Of a DNA stretch of 10,247 bases, positions 7,658-10,247 are shown one piece after another. This DNA comes from an uncultured Polaromonas sp. (GTDB lineage Bacteria; Pseudomonadota; Gammaproteobacteria; Burkholderiales; Burkholderiaceae). Below the pieces are notes generated by a model, which worked only from the letters and a program-made list of their open reading frames with translations, was not told the origin of the DNA and ran no database searches. The DNA is taken from the NCBI GenBank assembly GCA_946479075.1, contig CAMLDT010000126.1, forward strand, positions 1 to 10,247. Reading direction: 5' to 3'. The number at the start of each line of letters is the position of its first letter. Position 1 is the stretch's first letter. A program made the translations under genes and the position numbers.

Positions 7658-8079
7658 GCACCTCTGCACTCGACGATTGCCTGCGTATCAGCCTGGCGCA
7701 TGGCAGCCTCACCCTGAAACTTGATGATGTGCTGGGCACCTTCCATGGCCTGAGCCTGGACGATTTCATCCTGCTGCGCCTGCTGGCCCAGGCCGAGGGC
7801 GGCCGGCTGCCCCTGGAGCGCCTGATGCGTCCGCTGGGGCTGCGCATGTCGGCCGTCCTCCGGCAACTGGCGCCCCTTGAGAAAACCGGGCAGCTGCAGC
7901 GTGAGCCCGGGCGTTGGGTGGCGCTGCGTCCGGCCGGGCGCGCGCAGATGCGCGAGGCTGAAGTGACCGCGGATGCCGTGTGTGCCGAAGCGCTGGCAGG
8001 CCTGGATGGCGCGGCGCGAGAGCGCCTGGGCAGCGCCTTGTCCCACCTGTGCCGCAGCAGCGCGCTGGAGCTCACATGA
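7654..8079 (+). CDS. Winged helix-turn-helix protein, MarR-like
   Basis: A 141-residue small regulator. The core LSLDDFILLRLLAQAEGGRL (33-52), LMRPLGLRMSAVLRQLAPLEKTG (57-79) and the wing QREPGRWVALRPAGRA (82-97) follow the MarR layout of helix, recognition helix and wing. The segment matching the usual L-x-x-S-x-V-x-R-x-L-x-x-L-E pattern is clear. The C-terminal part (98-141) is rich in Ala, Glu and Leu and would form dimerisation helices. There is no effector domain beyond this. AGGAG at 7641-7645 precedes the start, which overlaps the stop of the GIY-YIG gene. Its own stop overlaps the next start. It may autoregulate this small operon or sense a small aromatic ligand, as many MarR proteins do; neither is shown by the sequence. 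Confidence 0.75.
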   Translation: MSTSALDDCLRISLAHGSLTLKLDDVLGTFHGLSLDDFILLRLLAQAEGGRLPLERLMRPLGLRMSAVLRQLAPLEKTGQLQREPGRWVALRPAGRAQMREAEVTADAVCAEALAGLDGAARERLGSALSHLCRSSALELT

Positions 8080-8558
8080 CGGACTTGCTGGACGAATTGA
8101 AAACGCGTGCGAGGCTGCGGCTCAACGCCGCGCGCAAGGGCGCGCAGGGGGATGCCGAACTGCGCCTGCGCGATTGTCTGAACCAGGTGGCCCGCGATGT
8201 CGGCTTCGCGCACTGGGCGCACGCGCGGTCGGTGCTCGGCGGCACGGCGACCCGCGACGACGACATGGGGACCTTCTGGCATGCGCCGCGGACCGGCATT
8301 TTGCTGAACCTGTGGCTCGCCAGGTACGCGCAGGCGCGTGCAGCGCTGGAGGCGGATCCTGCAGCGTTTTTGCTGCCTTATCGCCGCCAGTTCATGGTGG
8401 TCCAGGCGGACTTTATCCATGAACTGGGCGTGGACCCTGGCCACTCCGCCTGGGCAGAGACTGCCCATGACCTGGTGGCCGCTTATGGCAGCAAGGCCTG
8501 GCTGATCCTCGCCGGCCAGCGGTTGAAGGCGCCGCGGTCCAGCTTCGATTCCAGTTAA
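8076..8558 (+). CDS. Conserved-looking protein of unknown function
   Basis: A 160-residue soluble protein with no signal peptide or membrane segment. The N-terminal third has LNQVARDVGFAHWAHARSVL (35-54). This matches the A-R-x-x-G-F-x-x-W helix found at the N-terminus of several unrelated bacterial proteins, including some with ankyrin repeats. The rest has well-formed blocks: DMGTFWHAPRTGILLNLW (63-80), LARYAQARAAL (81-91), LLPYRRQFMVVQADFIHELGVD (99-120, split here by function only) and DLVAAYGSKAWLILAGQRL (132-150). Aromatic and His residues (H46, H49, W68, H69) cluster, but no catalytic motif is recognised. GGAG at 8067-8070 and the ATGA overlap at 8076-8079 decide the start. It is the third member of a coupled set with the GIY-YIG and MarR-like genes, so it probably acts with them. 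No function is proposed. Confidence 0.65.
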   Translation: MTDLLDELKTRARLRLNAARKGAQGDAELRLRDCLNQVARDVGFAHWAHARSVLGGTATRDDDMGTFWHAPRTGILLNLWLARYAQARAALEADPAAFLLPYRRQFMVVQADFIHELGVDPGHSAWAETAHDLVAAYGSKAWLILAGQRLKAPRSSFDSS

Positions 8559-8567
8559 GCTTGGGTG

Positions 8568-9572
8568 ATGGAAAAGCGAAACATAGGCCCCTTTCACGTT
8601 TCAGCCATTGGCCTGGGCTGCATGAATCTGAGTCACGCTTACGGCACACCGCCGTCGGCAGAGCAGGGCGAACGGGTGTTGCTGGCGGCGCTGGATGCCG
8701 GCGTCACGCTGTTCGATACCGCGGCGCTGTATGGCTTCGGTGCCAACGAAACCCTGGTCGGCAAGGTGCTGTCCAAACACCGCAGCCGTTTCACGCTGGC
8801 CAGCAAGGGCGGCATGGCCGGCGTGCAGTTTGACGACGGCATCAAACGCGTCATCGACGGCCGTCCCGAGACCATCCGCAAAAACTGCGAAGACAGCCTG
8901 CAGCGCCTGCAGACCGATGTGATCGACCTGTATTACCTGCACCGCTGGGACAAGAAGGTGCCGATTGAAGACAGCGTGGGCGCGATGGCCGATCTGGTGC
9001 GTGCGGGCAAGGTGCGGGCCATCGGCCTGTCCGAGGTGTCGGCTGCGACCCTGCGCAAGGCGCATGCGGTGCACCCGATTGCCGCCGTGCAGACCGAGTA
9101 TTCGCTGTGGACGCGCAACCCCGAAATCGCCGTGCTGGATGCGTGCCGGGAGATCGGCGCGGCCTTTGTGGCCTTCAGCCCCGTGGCGCGTGGGTTCTTG
9201 TGTGACGCGCTGCACGACGTCGGCACGCTGGCACCCAAAGACATTCGCACCGCGATGCCGCGGTTTGCGCCGGACAACTACGCGGCCAATCTGAAGCTGC
9301 TGCCGCCCTACAAGGCGCTGGCCGCCGAGGCCGGCTGCACGCCGGCCCAGCTGGCGCTGGCCTGGCTGCTGCACAAGGCGCCGCACATCATCCCGATTCC
9401 CGGCACCGGCAGTGTGGCGCACCTGCAGGAAGACTTGGGTGCCGCGGCGGTGAAGCTGGAGGCCGGGCTGCTGGCGAAACTGGAGGCGCTGATCAACCAG
9501 CAGACCGTGACCGGTCATCGCTACAGTGCGCAGAGCGCCAGTGAAGTGGACACCGAGGAGTTTTCCGCCTGA
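8568..9572 (+). CDS. Aldo/keto reductase
   Basis: A 334-residue NADPH-dependent oxidoreductase with a TIM barrel. The catalytic tetrad is complete: D50 and Y55 in LFDTAALYG, K80 in LASKGG, and H125 in LYYLHR. Further family motifs are GLGCMNLS (15-22), IRKNCEDSLQRLQTDVIDLY (103-122), GKVRAIGLSEVS (147-158), the AFSPVARGFL segment (202-211) and IPIPGTGS near the C-terminus, which binds the cofactor phosphate. These place it with the broad Tas/YhdN-like group of open-chain aldehyde or ketone reductases. The substrate is not known. The ATG at 8568 is preferred over the GTG three bases earlier. Neither has a good ribosome binding site, and the gene follows the previous stop by only 9 bp, so it is probably read from the same transcript. 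A strong terminator follows at 9671. Confidence 0.9.
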   Translation: MEKRNIGPFHVSAIGLGCMNLSHAYGTPPSAEQGERVLLAALDAGVTLFDTAALYGFGANETLVGKVLSKHRSRFTLASKGGMAGVQFDDGIKRVIDGRPETIRKNCEDSLQRLQTDVIDLYYLHRWDKKVPIEDSVGAMADLVRAGKVRAIGLSEVSAATLRKAHAVHPIAAVQTEYSLWTRNPEIAVLDACREIGAAFVAFSPVARGFLCDALHDVGTLAPKDIRTAMPRFAPDNYAANLKLLPPYKALAAEAGCTPAQLALAWLLHKAPHIIPIPGTGSVAHLQEDLGAAAVKLEAGLLAKLEALINQQTVTGHRYSAQSASEVDTEEFSA

Positions 9573-9595
9573 TGCCGGGCCTGAGCCAAGCCTGA

Positions 9596-9660
9596 TTTGC
9601 TATCGTATTCATAGCTGCTAGCGTACGCTCCACAAGGGCTGGAGGCATAAAAGGCTTGTA
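9596..9660. repeat. Short intergenic repeat of the Comamonadaceae TTTGCTATC...ATAGCTGCTAGCG type
   Basis: The sequence TTTGCTATCGTATTCATAGC, followed by TGCTAGCGTACGCTCCACAA and GGGCTGGAGGCATAAAAGG, strongly resembles a short repeat found hundreds of times between genes in Polaromonas, Rhodoferax and Acidovorax-type genomes. This is recalled and not searched. It lies between the aldo/keto reductase stop and the terminator. It is A/T-richer than its surroundings. No protein is encoded. Confidence 0.65.
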
Positions 9661-9670
9661 ATTTCCATGA

Positions 9671-9709
9671 AAAAAGCCGCCAGCCGTGAAAACGGTTGGC
9701 GGCTTTTTT
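9671..9709. terminator. Bidirectional intrinsic terminator between the aldo/keto reductase gene and rpoD
   Basis: AAAAAGCCGCCAGCCGT (9671-9687), a GAAA tetraloop (9688-9691) and ACGGTTGGCGGCTTTTTT (9692-9709) form a 17-bp stem with one G-T wobble. It has a T-tract on both strands, so it can end transcription of the plus-strand operon and of rpoD on the minus strand. Confidence 0.93.
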
Positions 9710-9737
9710 GTCGCCTGGCCGGTCGCCAGCCTGAGGC

Positions 9738-10247
<510 letters not shown>

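Overview
The window is chromosomal DNA from a GC-rich betaproteobacterium, most likely Comamonadaceae (Polaromonas, Rhodoferax, Variovorax or Comamonas type). The reasons are the protein families, the protocatechuate 4,5-cleavage genes in a pmd-like order, and three intergenic repeats of kinds I associate with this family. No database was searched. All family calls come from recognising motifs and lengths.

Left edge (1-1152): the last 20 codons of a protein resembling TctC/Bug periplasmic solute receptors, then a LysR-type regulator on the minus strand. The regulator is divergent from the catabolic operon. The 119 bp between them hold an A/T-rich dyad and a weak promoter candidate.

Catabolic operon (1153-7142, plus strand): a ModA-like substrate-binding-domain protein with no signal peptide, then pmdE (4-oxalomesaconate hydratase), pmdF (4-carboxy-4-hydroxy-2-oxoadipate aldolase), pmdD (2-pyrone-4,6-dicarboxylate hydrolase), pmdA and pmdB (small and large subunits of protocatechuate 4,5-dioxygenase), and pmdC (carboxy-hydroxymuconate semialdehyde dehydrogenase). 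PmdAB opens the ring of protocatechuate. PmdC oxidises the semialdehyde to the pyrone, PmdD hydrolyses that to 4-oxalomesaconate, PmdE hydrates it, and PmdF cleaves the product to pyruvate plus oxaloacetate. No gene for a PrpF-type 4-oxalomesaconate tautomerase (LigU/PmdU/GalD) or for a PmdK-type transporter is present. The ModA-like gene sits at the operon head, where a tautomerase gene might be expected. Two repeat elements lie inside the operon, one between pmdA and pmdB and one between pmdB and pmdC. The first carries a 57-codon open frame that overlaps the end of pmdA and stops one base before pmdB. It also has a hairpin that covers the pmdB ribosome binding site.

Second operon (7143-9572, plus strand): a perfect TATAAT box and a structured leader of about 125 nt precede a GIY-YIG-family protein. 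A winged-helix MarR-like protein and an uncharacterised protein follow, all three joined by ATGA overlaps. An aldo/keto reductase comes 9 bp later and may belong to the same transcript.

Right edge (9573-10247): a repeat, a strong bidirectional terminator with a GAAA loop, and the C-terminal part of rpoD (major sigma factor) on the minus strand. The catabolic block therefore abuts a core housekeeping gene.
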